This document shows positions 1 to 8,568 of a DNA stretch of 64,000 nt, piece after piece. Position 1 is the first letter of the stretch. Each line of letters begins with the position of its first letter. This DNA is from Rhodobiaceae bacterium (GTDB lineage Bacteria > Pseudomonadota > Alphaproteobacteria > RS24), in contig JAHEGN010000012.1 of assembly GCA_024645085.1 (NCBI GenBank), positions 29,671 through 93,670 on the forward strand, given 5' to 3'. Below the pieces are notes generated by a model. The model was not told the origin of the DNA. It worked only from the letters and a program-made list of their open reading frames with translations, and did not search any database. Position numbers and translations under genes: made by a program.

Positions 1-403
1 CGGTCGTGCCAAAGCCACTGACGGCAATATAGACCAGTTTTGGGTTGAGCTGGCGCAATCTGTCACTGCCAAAGCCGAGCCGGTTCATCACCCCAGGGCG
101 ATAATTGTGCAAAATCACATCGGCGTCTTGCGCCAGTTGCGTCACCGCTTCTTGTCCGGCTGGCGATTTCAAATCAATGGCCAGCGATCGCTTGCCGCGA
201 TTGCAATTGTTAAACAATGTCGACATGCCAGCCTTTTGTGTGCCGATTTTGCGCATGGCGTCGCCCATGCCGGGCGGCTCAACTTTAACCACGCTGGCCC
301 CTTGCCCGCGAAGCGTCATGGCGGCCAGCGAGCAGGTTATCATGGTCGATAATTCGATGACTTTCAGCCCAGCCAGAGGCTGTTGCGCTGTTGCTTGTGA
401 CAT
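1..403 (-). CDS. CaiB/BaiF family (class III) CoA-transferase, 3' part cut by window edge
   Basis: The visible 134 N-terminal residues start MSQATAQQPLAGLKVIELST and carry the family III CoA-transferase fold signature: an early GLKVIEL strand, GASVVKVEPPG, then NRGKRSLAIDLKSPAG and DVILHNYRPGVMNRLGFG. The family moves CoA between an acyl-CoA donor and a carboxylic acid. The ATG has a GGGAGG ribosome site 5 bases upstream. It lies 33 bases after the acyl-CoA dehydrogenase on the same strand, so it probably activates the organic acid degraded by this locus, in place of a CoA ligase. The catalytic Asp, expected further on, is outside the window. The family is clear; the substrate is not known. 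Confidence 0.88.
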   Translation of the reverse strand, partial: MSQATAQQPLAGLKVIELSTMITCSLAAMTLRGQGASVVKVEPPGMGDAMRKIGTQKAGMSTLFNNCNRGKRSLAIDLKSPAGQEAVTQLAQDADVILHNYRPGVMNRLGFGSDRLRQLNPKLVYIAVSGFGTT

Positions 404-436
404 TATTCCCTCCCTAAATACGCATAGACAAGAAGC

Positions 437-1579
437 CTAAAGCCCCATTTGCTTAACCGTCAAGTCGCGCATAATTTCTTGCGAACCGCCGCCAATAGCT
501 TGCACTTTAACTTCGCGATAAATCCGCTCGACCGCATTGCCGCGCAAATAGCCGGCGCCGCCGAAAATTTGCATGGCCTCGCTGGCAATCCATTCCAGAT
601 TGGTCGAGCAGAAAAATTTCAATTTACTGATTTCCGCAACCGGCGTGTCGCTAGTGTTGATGATTTCCGCCACTTGATTGAGATAGGCGTCCATGGCGTC
701 GATTTTGGCCGACATATCGGCCAATTTGTGACGGATCACCTGATGTTTAATCAGCGGTTTGTTGAAGGTCTGTCGGTCTGTCGCATAAGCCACACATTCG
801 TCAAACAGGCGTATTGACATGCCGAGCATTTGCGCCGCCATCCAAAACCGCTCATTATTGAAATTATTCATAATGGCGTAAAACCCCTTGTGTTCTTCGC
901 CCATCAGATTGGCAGCCGGGATGCGGCATTCGTCAAAATATAAAGTCGCCGTATCGGAGGCCCACCAGCCCATTTTGCGTTCAATTGGTGTGCGTGAAAA
1001 TCCCGGCGTGTCGGCTTCGACGAAGAACAGCGATATGCCGCCCATGCCGTCGCCGCCAGTGCGTGCGCCGATGACAAAATAAGACGCCTGCATGCCGCCG
1101 GTGATGAACATTTTTTGGCCATTGAGAACCCACTCATCGCCTTCTTTGCGGGCGGTGGTTTTCATATTGGCCACATCGGAGCCGCCGCCCGGTTCGGTAA
1201 TACCCAGCGCACCGCCTTTGCGGCCGGATAATAATTCCGGCAAAACCCGCTGGCGAATTTCTTCATTGGCCAATTCGGTGAGCGGCTTCAGCATAATGGA
1301 GCGCGAGCCGACGCTGGCCATCAGGCCACCGGCTGAACTGCGGCCCATTTCAACGCCGCTGGCTTTGCGCATATGCGCATCATCAAAACCCAGGCCGCCA
1401 TATTCTTCCGGAATATCGAAACCAAAAACCCCAAGGGCGCAAATCTTTTCGTTCATTTCATGCGGATAGGCGCCAGCCTCATCCCAGGCGTCGACATGCG
1501 GCCAAACTTCGGCTTCCAGAAATTTGGCGATACTATCTTTGAAGGCGCGGCGCTGTTCATTTTCAAACGGGTTTATCAT
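437..1579 (-). CDS. Acyl-CoA dehydrogenase, candidate citronellyl-CoA dehydrogenase (AtuD-like)
   Basis: A full-length 380-residue FAD-dependent acyl-CoA dehydrogenase that makes a trans-2-enoyl-CoA and passes electrons to ETF. The conserved ITEPGGGSD block (about residues 127-135) and FITGGMQASYF fit the FAD and substrate pocket. The usual C-terminal catalytic Glu is absent (IGGGSQEIM where medium-chain enzymes have Y-E-G-T). As in isovaleryl and long-chain enzymes, the base is probably the Glu of NNER, about residue 243. The start has GGAGAG upstream and overlaps the end of the TetR gene by 17 bases, so the two are co-transcribed. Next to AtuA/C/E/F homologues the likely substrate is a branched isoprenoid acyl-CoA, by inference from context; an isovaleryl-type substrate remains possible. 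Confidence 0.85.
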   Translation of the reverse strand: MINPFENEQRRAFKDSIAKFLEAEVWPHVDAWDEAGAYPHEMNEKICALGVFGFDIPEEYGGLGFDDAHMRKASGVEMGRSSAGGLMASVGSRSIMLKPLTELANEEIRQRVLPELLSGRKGGALGITEPGGGSDVANMKTTARKEGDEWVLNGQKMFITGGMQASYFVIGARTGGDGMGGISLFFVEADTPGFSRTPIERKMGWWASDTATLYFDECRIPAANLMGEEHKGFYAIMNNFNNERFWMAAQMLGMSIRLFDECVAYATDRQTFNKPLIKHQVIRHKLADMSAKIDAMDAYLNQVAEIINTSDTPVAEISKLKFFCSTNLEWIASEAMQIFGGAGYLRGNAVERIYREVKVQAIGGGSQEIMRDLTVKQMGL

Positions 1580-2255
1580 GGCTCTCTCCTGTCCGTTGAC
1601 GGGTTTCTAAATAGGGCGCAATCAGGCGACCAAATCTATTAATGGCCCGATCAATCTCATTCGGATCGGGGGTGAAGGGTTGTTGCAAAATCAGCCCGCG
1701 CATAAAGGTGCGGGCAATCATCCAAATCTGCCGCACATCATCATCATCGCCATGTGGCGAGGCATAAAAGCCGACGACGGCGTCATCAAGCATGGCATTC
1801 CAGTCGCGCAATCGACTGCCGACACGGGCTTGCAATTTTTTATCCGTACGCGTCGCCATGAGCACTTCTGATAGGGCGCGGCCTTTAGAAGTGCCTGTCA
1901 TATTGCGCGCCAGCCAGCGTAAATCGGCAATAATATCGGTTTGGCTCAATTTTTTTGATGGCAGCGATGGCCGCAAAAGGCTCTCTAATAAATAGTCAAT
2001 CGTCGCCACCATCAGCAATTCCTTCGATGGAAAATGGTGGGTCAGGGCGCCGCGCGACACATTGGCCTGCGCTTGAATACGGGCAATGGAAGTGTCGGCA
2101 TAGCCAAATTTATCGAGGCAGGTGATTGTCGATTCCAGCAGAACACGGCGCGCTTCGTCCGATTGCCGCTGCCGAACGCCGACCTCATCCGCGTCGGCGG
2201 CGTCACCGGCGCGGGCGTTGTTCGCGACCGAATTAAGTTTTATTTGCGACGACAT
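1563..2255 (-). CDS. TetR-family transcriptional regulator (AtuR-like)
   Basis: A 230-residue TetR-type repressor. The N-terminal helix-turn-helix reads FGYADTSIARIQAQANVSRG followed by ALTHHFPSKELL, the classical TetR pattern at about residues 50-85. The C-terminal half is a helical ligand-binding domain. The ATG at 2255 is preferred over an upstream TTG because GGGAG lies 6 bases before it. The gene is divergent from the AtuA-like gene, with 91 bases between the two starts and a perfect inverted repeat in that gap. By position it should control both arms of the locus, as AtuR (also TetR type) does in Pseudomonas. The effector is probably an acyl-CoA intermediate, which is inference. Confidence 0.85.
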   Translation of the reverse strand: MSSQIKLNSVANNARAGDAADADEVGVRQRQSDEARRVLLESTITCLDKFGYADTSIARIQAQANVSRGALTHHFPSKELLMVATIDYLLESLLRPSLPSKKLSQTDIIADLRWLARNMTGTSKGRALSEVLMATRTDKKLQARVGSRLRDWNAMLDDAVVGFYASPHGDDDDVRQIWMIARTFMRGLILQQPFTPDPNEIDRAINRFGRLIAPYLETRQRTGESHDKPV

Positions 2256-2303
2256 TAGCAACTCCCGAAAACAAGATTAGCGATAAATTTAGGACTTTAC
2301 AAG

Positions 2304-2319
2304 CAGAACAACCGTTCTG
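2304..2319. promoter_or_regulatory. Inverted repeat, candidate TetR operator of the atu-like locus
   Basis: CAGAAC-AACC-GTTCTG is a perfect 6+6 base inverted repeat with a 4-base spacer, 28 bases before the AtuA-like start and 49 bases before the TetR start. Its size, symmetry and place between divergent genes fit a TetR-family operator. No binding evidence can be seen in sequence alone. Confidence 0.6.
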
Positions 2320-2346
2320 TAATATCAAAATCAAGGGAGATAAAAC

Positions 2347-4137
2347 ATGTCCAAAAAAATTCGCATTGGCGGCGCTAGTGGCTATTGGGGCGAGTCGATG
2401 ATGGCGACCCCACAATTGTTGCAAGTCGAAGGGTTAGATTATCTGGTCTATGATTTTTTGGCTGAAATCACCATGTCGATTATGGCCCGCGCCCGTGCCT
2501 CGCGGCCCGAAGCTGGCTATGCGACGGATTTTATCACCGGCGTTTTGAAACCAAATCTGCGCGACATTGCCGACAAGAAAGTCAAAATTTTAACCAATGC
2601 GGGTGGCGTTAATCCGCAAAGTTGCGGCGCTGCGGCGCGCGCGCTAATCGCTGAAATGGGCTTAAATTTGAAAGTCGCGGTGATTAGCGGAGATGATTTG
2701 CTGGCCAATGGCGATCAATTGACCGCCTATAAAGACATGTTCTCCGGCGTTGATTTTCCCGAGGTTGACAAATTAGCCAGCGTGAACGCCTATCTCGGTG
2801 GCTTTCCAGTCGCCGCTGCCTTAGATGCTGGCGCTGACATTGTCATCACTGGCCGCAGCGTTGATAGTGCGGTGACATTGGGGGCGTGTATTCATGCCTT
2901 TGGCTGGACGCCGGAAGATTACGACCAATTAGCCGGCGGCTCATTGGCTGGACATATTATTGAATGCGGCCCGCAAGCCACGGGTGGCAATTTCACCGAC
3001 TGGCACTTGGTCAAAGATAATATCGCCAATATTGGCTATCCATTTATCGACATTGACGCGCAGGGTGATTTCACCTGTTCCAAGCCCGAAGGCACTGGCG
3101 GCATTGTTAATATCGGCACTGTAGGTGAGCAAATGGTTTATGAAATTGGCGACCCGCAAGCCTATATGTTGCCTGATGTCACCTGCGATTTTTCCAATGT
3201 GACCATCACCCAGAGTGGAGACAATATCGTGCGTGTCGCAAACGCCAAAGGCTATCCGCCCAGCGATAGCTATAAAGTCAGCGCCACTTATTTTGACGGT
3301 TTTCGTGTCGGCACAATGATGAGTTTTGTCGGTCTTGAGGCGGCTGAAAAAGCGCGGGTTTTTGCCGCCGCCGCTTTTGAGCGCACGCGCCACCAATTGC
3401 GGCAGCACAATCTGGCAGATTTTGCAGAGACCAGTGTCGAAATCCTCGGCGATGACAGCCAATATGGTGCCGCTGCGGGCCCGTCGAGCGCGCGCGAGGT
3501 GGTGTTGAAAATTGCTGCCAAACATGAAGATATGTCGGGGGCTGGCGCTTTGCTGAAAGAAATCAGTGGTCTTGGTTTGGCGACCCCAGCTGGGCTGGCG
3601 ATGTTTGCCGGGTCGCGCCCCAAGCCATCGCCTTTGGTGCGTTTGTTTTCTTTCCTGATTCCGAAAAAACATATTGCCATCACTCTCGATGTTGATGGCG
3701 TTGAAAGCCAAATCGACGTCACAGATGGCCAGCCCTTTGACGCCAATAAACTGCAGCGTCCTGACGCTCCAGCCGCTATTGAGCAAGATGGCTTGGTCGA
3801 AGTGCCGCTTGTGAAATTGGCTTGGGGGCGTTCGGGCGACAAGGGCAATAAGGCCAATATCGGCATTATCGCCCGCCACCCATCCTATCTCCCCTATATT
3901 TGGGCGGCGCTGGACGAGGTGACAATTGTTCAAAGATTTGGTCATTTTATGGCCGAAGGGTCGGGCTGCACGCGCTATTATTTGCCCGGCAGTCACGCCA
4001 TTAATTTTCTCATTGATGAAGCCTTAGGTGGCGGCGGTGTTGCCAGCTTGCGCAATGACCCGCAAGGTAAGGCCTATGCACAAATTCTTCTTGATCATCC
4101 GATCGCTGTTCCCACTCATATTGCGGAGGCCGTGTAA
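2347..4137 (+). CDS. atuA: AtuA-like acyclic terpene utilisation protein (DUF1446 + AtuA C-terminal domain)
   Basis: A 596-residue protein with the two-domain AtuA layout. The N-terminal DUF1446 domain (about residues 3-445) opens with IRIGGASGYWGESMMA and contains LTNAGGVNPQSC and DIVITGRSVDSAVTLG. The C-terminal AtuA domain (about 480-590) contains LAWGRSGDKGNKANIGII and EGSGCTRYYLPGSHA. AtuA is needed for growth on citronellol and geraniol in Pseudomonas, but its chemistry is not established. AAGGGAG sits 7 bases before the ATG. The stop overlaps the carboxylase beta start as TAATG, so translation is coupled. DUF1446 proteins also occur in other acyl-CoA carboxylase clusters, so the true substrate may not be a terpene. 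Confidence 0.88.
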   Translation: MSKKIRIGGASGYWGESMMATPQLLQVEGLDYLVYDFLAEITMSIMARARASRPEAGYATDFITGVLKPNLRDIADKKVKILTNAGGVNPQSCGAAARALIAEMGLNLKVAVISGDDLLANGDQLTAYKDMFSGVDFPEVDKLASVNAYLGGFPVAAALDAGADIVITGRSVDSAVTLGACIHAFGWTPEDYDQLAGGSLAGHIIECGPQATGGNFTDWHLVKDNIANIGYPFIDIDAQGDFTCSKPEGTGGIVNIGTVGEQMVYEIGDPQAYMLPDVTCDFSNVTITQSGDNIVRVANAKGYPPSDSYKVSATYFDGFRVGTMMSFVGLEAAEKARVFAAAAFERTRHQLRQHNLADFAETSVEILGDDSQYGAAAGPSSAREVVLKIAAKHEDMSGAGALLKEISGLGLATPAGLAMFAGSRPKPSPLVRLFSFLIPKKHIAITLDVDGVESQIDVTDGQPFDANKLQRPDAPAAIEQDGLVEVPLVKLAWGRSGDKGNKANIGIIARHPSYLPYIWAALDEVTIVQRFGHFMAEGSGCTRYYLPGSHAINFLIDEALGGGGVASLRNDPQGKAYAQILLDHPIAVPTHIAEAV

Positions 4138-5759
4138 TGCCGGTTTTTGAGTCCAAACTAAATGTAAATTCTGAGGCCTATGCCAAGAACCGAGCCGACC
4201 AGCTTGAGAAATTGGCGCATTTGCGCATGCTTGAGCAACGCGCTGAGGCGGCGTCGGAAAAGCGCCGTCCACGGTTTGAAGAACGCAATCAATTGACCCC
4301 ACGCGACCGTCTGGCGCAATTGCTCGACCCGGGCATGCCCTATTTGCCGCTCTATAATATGGCCAGCTATTGCGTCGATGATCCCGATCGTGAAACCTCA
4401 ATTCCCGGTGGCTCGGTGTTGGCTGGCATTGGCTTTATCAATGGCGTGCGCTGCATGGTATGCGTCGATGATAGCGGCATTAACGCTGGCGCCGCCACAG
4501 AAATGGGTTTCCGCAAAAACCTCGAAGCCATGCGCTTGGCCTTGGCCAATAAATTGCCTTTCATCCATTTGGTGGAAAGCGCAGGCGCCAATTTGATGAC
4601 CTATAAAGTCGAATTATGGGCCCATGGCGGCAGTGTGTTTTACACTTTGGCCAAGCTCAGCGCCGCGGGGATTCCAACCATGACCGTCTTGCACGGGCCG
4701 TCGACAGCAGGTGGTGCTTATATGCCTGGCATGTCTGATTATAATGTCGGGGTGAAGCATAATGGCATGGCGGCGCTTGGCGGCGCTGCTTTGGTGCAGG
4801 CGGCGACCGGTGAAATTGCCGATGAACGCGAACTCGGCGGCAGTGAAATGCACTCATCCGTCACCGGCTTGATTGAATATTTGGCCGAGGATGACCGCGA
4901 TGGCATTCGCCAAATTCGCGAAGTGGTAGGCAGTATTGGCTGGAACGCGCATTGCCCACCATTGCCGCAGCATGTTTTTGATGAGCCGCTTTATGACGCT
5001 GAAGAAATTCTTGGCCTCGTGCCGGTTGATTATAAAGTGCCCTATGATGGGCGTGAATTGATTGCCCGACTTGTCGATGGTTCAGAGTTCACCGAATTCA
5101 AATCGCGCTTTGGCCCAAATTTGGTCTGCGTGCAGTCAAAAATATTTGGTCACCCGGTGGCTTTGGTTGCCAATAATGGGCCGATGGGGCCAGACGAAGC
5201 GGCCAAGGGCGCGCATTTTTTCCAAATCACTGACCAAGCTAATATCCCATTGATTTTCCTTAATAATATCACTGGCTACATGGTCGGCACGGAATATGAG
5301 CGGGCCGGTATGATCAAACATGGCGCCAAAATGATTCAGGCGGCGTCGAATATTCGCGTGCCAAAATTGACCTATTATGTCGGCGCCAGCTATGGGGCTG
5401 GTAATTACGGCATGGCCGGTTTGGGCTATGAGCCAGACTTCCTATTCTCATGGCCCGGCGCAATGACCGGCGTGATGAGTGGCGAGTCGGCGGCTGGCAC
5501 GATGGAGACCGTGGCCATTGCCGGTGCCAAACGTCGTGGCGTCGAACCGGATATGGCAGCTTTGGCCAAACAGCGGGCCGCGATTGAGGCAATTTTTGGC
5601 GGTCAAGAAGACGCCTTTTTCACCTCCGGGCGATTGCTTGATAATGGCATTATTGACCCGCGCGACACCCGCAAAGTTATTGGCTTTACCCTTGAAACCA
5701 TTTGGGAGCGCAAGCACCGCAAAGTCCAGCCAAATGCCTTTGGCATTGGCCGGATGTAG
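4137..5759 (+). CDS. atuC: Acyl-CoA carboxylase beta subunit, candidate geranyl-CoA carboxylase (AtuC)
   Basis: A 540-residue carboxyltransferase subunit that moves CO2 from carboxybiotin to the gamma carbon of a branched enoyl-CoA. Two crotonase-like halves are visible. The N half has LTPRDRLAQLLDPG, VESAGANL and GPSTAGGAYMPG; the C half has FLNNITGYMVGTEYERAGMI and GASYGAGNYGMAG. Length and motifs fit the methylcrotonyl/geranyl-CoA group rather than propionyl-CoA carboxylase. Placement between AtuA and AtuE/AtuF homologues favours geranyl-CoA; methylcrotonyl-CoA (LiuB) is the main alternative. It is the second gene of a tight operon and pairs with the biotin subunit at 6576. Confidence 0.85.
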   Translation: MPVFESKLNVNSEAYAKNRADQLEKLAHLRMLEQRAEAASEKRRPRFEERNQLTPRDRLAQLLDPGMPYLPLYNMASYCVDDPDRETSIPGGSVLAGIGFINGVRCMVCVDDSGINAGAATEMGFRKNLEAMRLALANKLPFIHLVESAGANLMTYKVELWAHGGSVFYTLAKLSAAGIPTMTVLHGPSTAGGAYMPGMSDYNVGVKHNGMAALGGAALVQAATGEIADERELGGSEMHSSVTGLIEYLAEDDRDGIRQIREVVGSIGWNAHCPPLPQHVFDEPLYDAEEILGLVPVDYKVPYDGRELIARLVDGSEFTEFKSRFGPNLVCVQSKIFGHPVALVANNGPMGPDEAAKGAHFFQITDQANIPLIFLNNITGYMVGTEYERAGMIKHGAKMIQAASNIRVPKLTYYVGASYGAGNYGMAGLGYEPDFLFSWPGAMTGVMSGESAAGTMETVAIAGAKRRGVEPDMAALAKQRAAIEAIFGGQEDAFFTSGRLLDNGIIDPRDTRKVIGFTLETIWERKHRKVQPNAFGIGRM

Positions 5760-5768
5760 GAGACGATG

Positions 5769-6575
5769 ATGCAAATACCGGAAACAACCGTCATTGAATT
5801 AGAATTTGACGTCGATTGGGCGACCATCTGGTTGAACCGCCCCGATGCGCGCAATGCCATGTCCGATGAGCTGGTCAGCGAATTGCAAGCGGCGCTCGAT
5901 TATGTCGCCAGTCGTAGCGATATTCGCGGCTTAACGGTGCGCGGGCGCGGCGATGTGTTTTGTGCTGGCGGTGACCTGAAAGGCTTTAAGGACAATTTCC
6001 AAAACGCCCGCACGCAGGACGAAGTGGTGGCTGATAGCGCCAAAATGGGAGATTTTTTCCTCACCGTGCGCTCAATGCCGCAAGTGGTTGTGTTTTTGCT
6101 GCACGGCGCCGCCATGGCTGGTGGCTTGGGCATGGCTTGCGCTGGCGACATTGTTATCGCCAGCAAAGACACGCGCATGGCTTTAACCGAAACCGCCATT
6201 GGCGTGGTGCCAGCGCAAATTGGTCGCTTCATTGTTGAGCGGGTCGGCGAGTTTAACGCCCGCTATATCATGCTGACGGCGCAACGATTTACCGCCGTTG
6301 AGGGCAAGGAATATGGCTTGGTGAATTTCCTTGCCGATGATTTGGCAGCGGGTGAAGAAAAATTGGCTGAAGTCATTGCCAATGTGCGCCGCTGTGCTCC
6401 GAAGGCCAATGCGGCGACGAAAAAATTATTGCAGGCCAATAAGCAATTGGGCCCGCAGGAGATGATTCAATATGCCGGCCGGCTGTTCGCCGAAGCGGTG
6501 CAAAGTGACGAGGGGCGCGAAGGGGTCGCTTCCTTCCTCGAAAAACGCAAACCTAATTGGGTTCGGGAGCAGTAA
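5769..6575 (+). CDS. atuE: Enoyl-CoA hydratase/isomerase family protein, candidate isohexenylglutaconyl-CoA hydratase (AtuE)
   Basis: A 268-residue crotonase-fold protein. Family marks are LNRPDARNAMSDEL near the N terminus, GRGDVFCAGGDLKGF (oxyanion loop) and LHGAAMAGGLGMACAGDIVIA followed by ALTETAIGVVPAQIG. By position it should hydrate the glutaconyl-CoA made by the carboxylase. AGGAG ends 6 bases before the ATG at 5769 and only 3 bases before another at 5766, so I chose the second. The stop abuts the start of the biotin carboxylase gene directly. Crotonase homology alone does not fix the substrate; the name rests on the neighbours. Confidence 0.82.
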   Translation: MQIPETTVIELEFDVDWATIWLNRPDARNAMSDELVSELQAALDYVASRSDIRGLTVRGRGDVFCAGGDLKGFKDNFQNARTQDEVVADSAKMGDFFLTVRSMPQVVVFLLHGAAMAGGLGMACAGDIVIASKDTRMALTETAIGVVPAQIGRFIVERVGEFNARYIMLTAQRFTAVEGKEYGLVNFLADDLAAGEEKLAEVIANVRRCAPKANAATKKLLQANKQLGPQEMIQYAGRLFAEAVQSDEGREGVASFLEKRKPNWVREQ

Positions 6576-8567
6576 ATGGCGAGTATTCGTAAAATTTTGA
6601 TTGCCAATCGCGGCGAGATTGCCTGCCGTGTGATGCGCACGGCCAAACAATTGGGCATACAGACGGTGGCTGTTTATTCACAAGCCGATGCTGGCGCCCC
6701 GCATGTGGCAATGGCTGATCAAGCCGTGCTTATCGGCCCCGGGCCGGTTGGGCAATCTTATCTTGTGGCTGAAAAAATTCTGCAAGCCGCCGCCCAATCA
6801 GGGGCTGATGCCATTCACCCAGGCTATGGGTTTTTGTCAGAGAATGCAGATTTTGCCAAAGCGGTTGAAAAAGCGGGATTGACCTTTATCGGCCCAACCG
6901 GCGAGTCGATTGATTTAATGGGCAATAAAGCCGCCGCCAAACGCCGCATGATTGAAGCCAATGTGCCCTGTGTGCCTGGCTATGAGGGCAAAGATCAATC
7001 CGATGAGGTGTTGATTGCTGAGGGCGAAAAAATTGGTTACCCAATTATGGTCAAAGCCGCCGCTGGCGGCGGTGGCCGTGGCATGCGTTTGGTTGAAAAG
7101 TCAGCTGATTTGGCCAATGCCATCACCGCCGCACGTTCCGAGGCTGAAAACGCTTTTGGCTCCGGTGAGCTGATCTTGGAGAAAGCCATTGTCAAACCGC
7201 GCCATGTTGAAGTGCAAGTTTTCGCTGATACGCATGGCAATATTGTCCATCTTGGCGAGCGCGATTGCTCGGTGCAGCGGCGCCATCAAAAAGTTATTGA
7301 AGAAGCGCCATGTCCGGTGATGACGCCAACTTTACGTGACGCCATGGGGGCGGCAGCGGTTGAGGCGGCCAAGTCGATTAATTATCGCGGCGCTGGCACG
7401 GTTGAATTTTTGCTTGATGCCAGCGGCGCGTTTTATTTCCTTGAAATGAACACCCGCCTGCAAGTTGAGCATCCGGTGACCGAAGAAATTACCGGTCTGG
7501 ATCTGGTGGCTTTGCAAATCAAGGTCGCCGAGGGCGGCCAATTAGGCATGACGCAAGACGATGTGCGCCTGTCTGGCCACGCCATTGAAGTGCGACTCTA
7601 TGCCGAAGACCCAAGCAATAATTTCCTACCGAGCACCGGTCTGGTGTCTTTGTTTTCACAATTGGCCCGCCCCGGTGTGCGCTATGATACGGGCATTGTC
7701 AGCGGTCAGGAGATTTCGCCATTTTATGACCCGATGATTGCCAAGCTCATCACCTATGGTGACAATCGCGAGGCGGCCCGCAAGCTGATGATTGAAGCCT
7801 TGCACGAAACTGCGCTATTTGGCCCGCGCACAAATCGCGATTTCCTGATTGCTTGTTTGGAAAATGACAAATTCACCAGTGGTGATTTTTCAACCGCTTT
7901 CATTGCCGAAGAATTTGGCGCTGATGGTCACAAAGAAGCCGATGTGGAAGGCCGCGATTTGGCGGTTTTAGCGCTGCGCCATTTCCTCTTTGACCAGCAA
8001 AATGTGGTGCGCAAATCTCTCGGTATGCCGGCAGCCCTGCTGAATTTCTCGGCCGCTGACATGCTGCGCACGCCCTATCGGTTGGAAGTCAAAGATACAA
8101 TTTATGACGTGGTTGTGGCGACACGGGCAGCCGGTGCCTATCAAATATCAGTTGGCGAAGAGAGCTTTGCCGTCACCGTGCGCAGCACAAGAGACGCGCG
8201 GGTTGAAATGATTATTGATGAGCAGACCATAGCCAGCCATGCATCTATGGCCGGTGCGACCTTATTCGTCAGCTATTTGGGCCGCAGTTTGACGGCGGTC
8301 AATCTACTGGCATTGAATGCCGCCAATAGTGACGCCAGCGACGGGCGCAGCGTGTTGGCGCCAATGCATGGTCGGGTGATTGATGTCTATGTTGCAGCCG
8401 GTGACGACGTGTCCATTGGTGATCGTCTGGCGACAGTCGAGGCGATGAAAATGCAACATGAAATTCTGGCGCAGATTGATGGAACCGTGCAAGATGTGCT
8501 GGTGATCAAAGAGCAACAGGTTGCAGCCGATGATTTAATGATAAGCATTGCCGCGGAAGAGGACTAG
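6576..8567 (+). CDS. atuF: Acyl-CoA carboxylase alpha subunit: biotin carboxylase plus biotin carrier domain (AtuF-like)
   Basis: A 663-residue protein. The biotin carboxylase N domain starts IRKILIANRGEIACRVMR, the ATP-grasp part has KAAAGGGGRGMRLV, and the active-site region has EMNTRLQVEHPVTEEITG. The C-terminal biotinyl domain carries EAMKM, with the biotin Lys at about residue 625. It uses ATP and bicarbonate to carboxylate biotin for the beta subunit at 4137. The start codon follows the AtuE stop with no gap. This domain order is shared by geranyl-CoA and methylcrotonyl-CoA carboxylases, so the substrate is inferred from context. Confidence 0.88.
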   Translation: MASIRKILIANRGEIACRVMRTAKQLGIQTVAVYSQADAGAPHVAMADQAVLIGPGPVGQSYLVAEKILQAAAQSGADAIHPGYGFLSENADFAKAVEKAGLTFIGPTGESIDLMGNKAAAKRRMIEANVPCVPGYEGKDQSDEVLIAEGEKIGYPIMVKAAAGGGGRGMRLVEKSADLANAITAARSEAENAFGSGELILEKAIVKPRHVEVQVFADTHGNIVHLGERDCSVQRRHQKVIEEAPCPVMTPTLRDAMGAAAVEAAKSINYRGAGTVEFLLDASGAFYFLEMNTRLQVEHPVTEEITGLDLVALQIKVAEGGQLGMTQDDVRLSGHAIEVRLYAEDPSNNFLPSTGLVSLFSQLARPGVRYDTGIVSGQEISPFYDPMIAKLITYGDNREAARKLMIEALHETALFGPRTNRDFLIACLENDKFTSGDFSTAFIAEEFGADGHKEADVEGRDLAVLALRHFLFDQQNVVRKSLGMPAALLNFSAADMLRTPYRLEVKDTIYDVVVATRAAGAYQISVGEESFAVTVRSTRDARVEMIIDEQTIASHASMAGATLFVSYLGRSLTAVNLLALNAANSDASDGRSVLAPMHGRVIDVYVAAGDDVSIGDRLATVEAMKMQHEILAQIDGTVQDVLVIKEQQVAADDLMISIAAEED

Positions 8568-8568
8568 A

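Noticed and set aside
437..1579. Acyl-CoA dehydrogenase judged inactive because the C-terminal catalytic Glu is missing
   Set aside because: Isovaleryl and long-chain enzymes place the base in another helix, and Glu243 of NNER occupies that place.
2941..3996. A 351-codon open frame antisense to the AtuA-like gene
   Set aside because: It is a mirror of codon bias in a strongly supported gene, has no ribosome site and shows no family motif.
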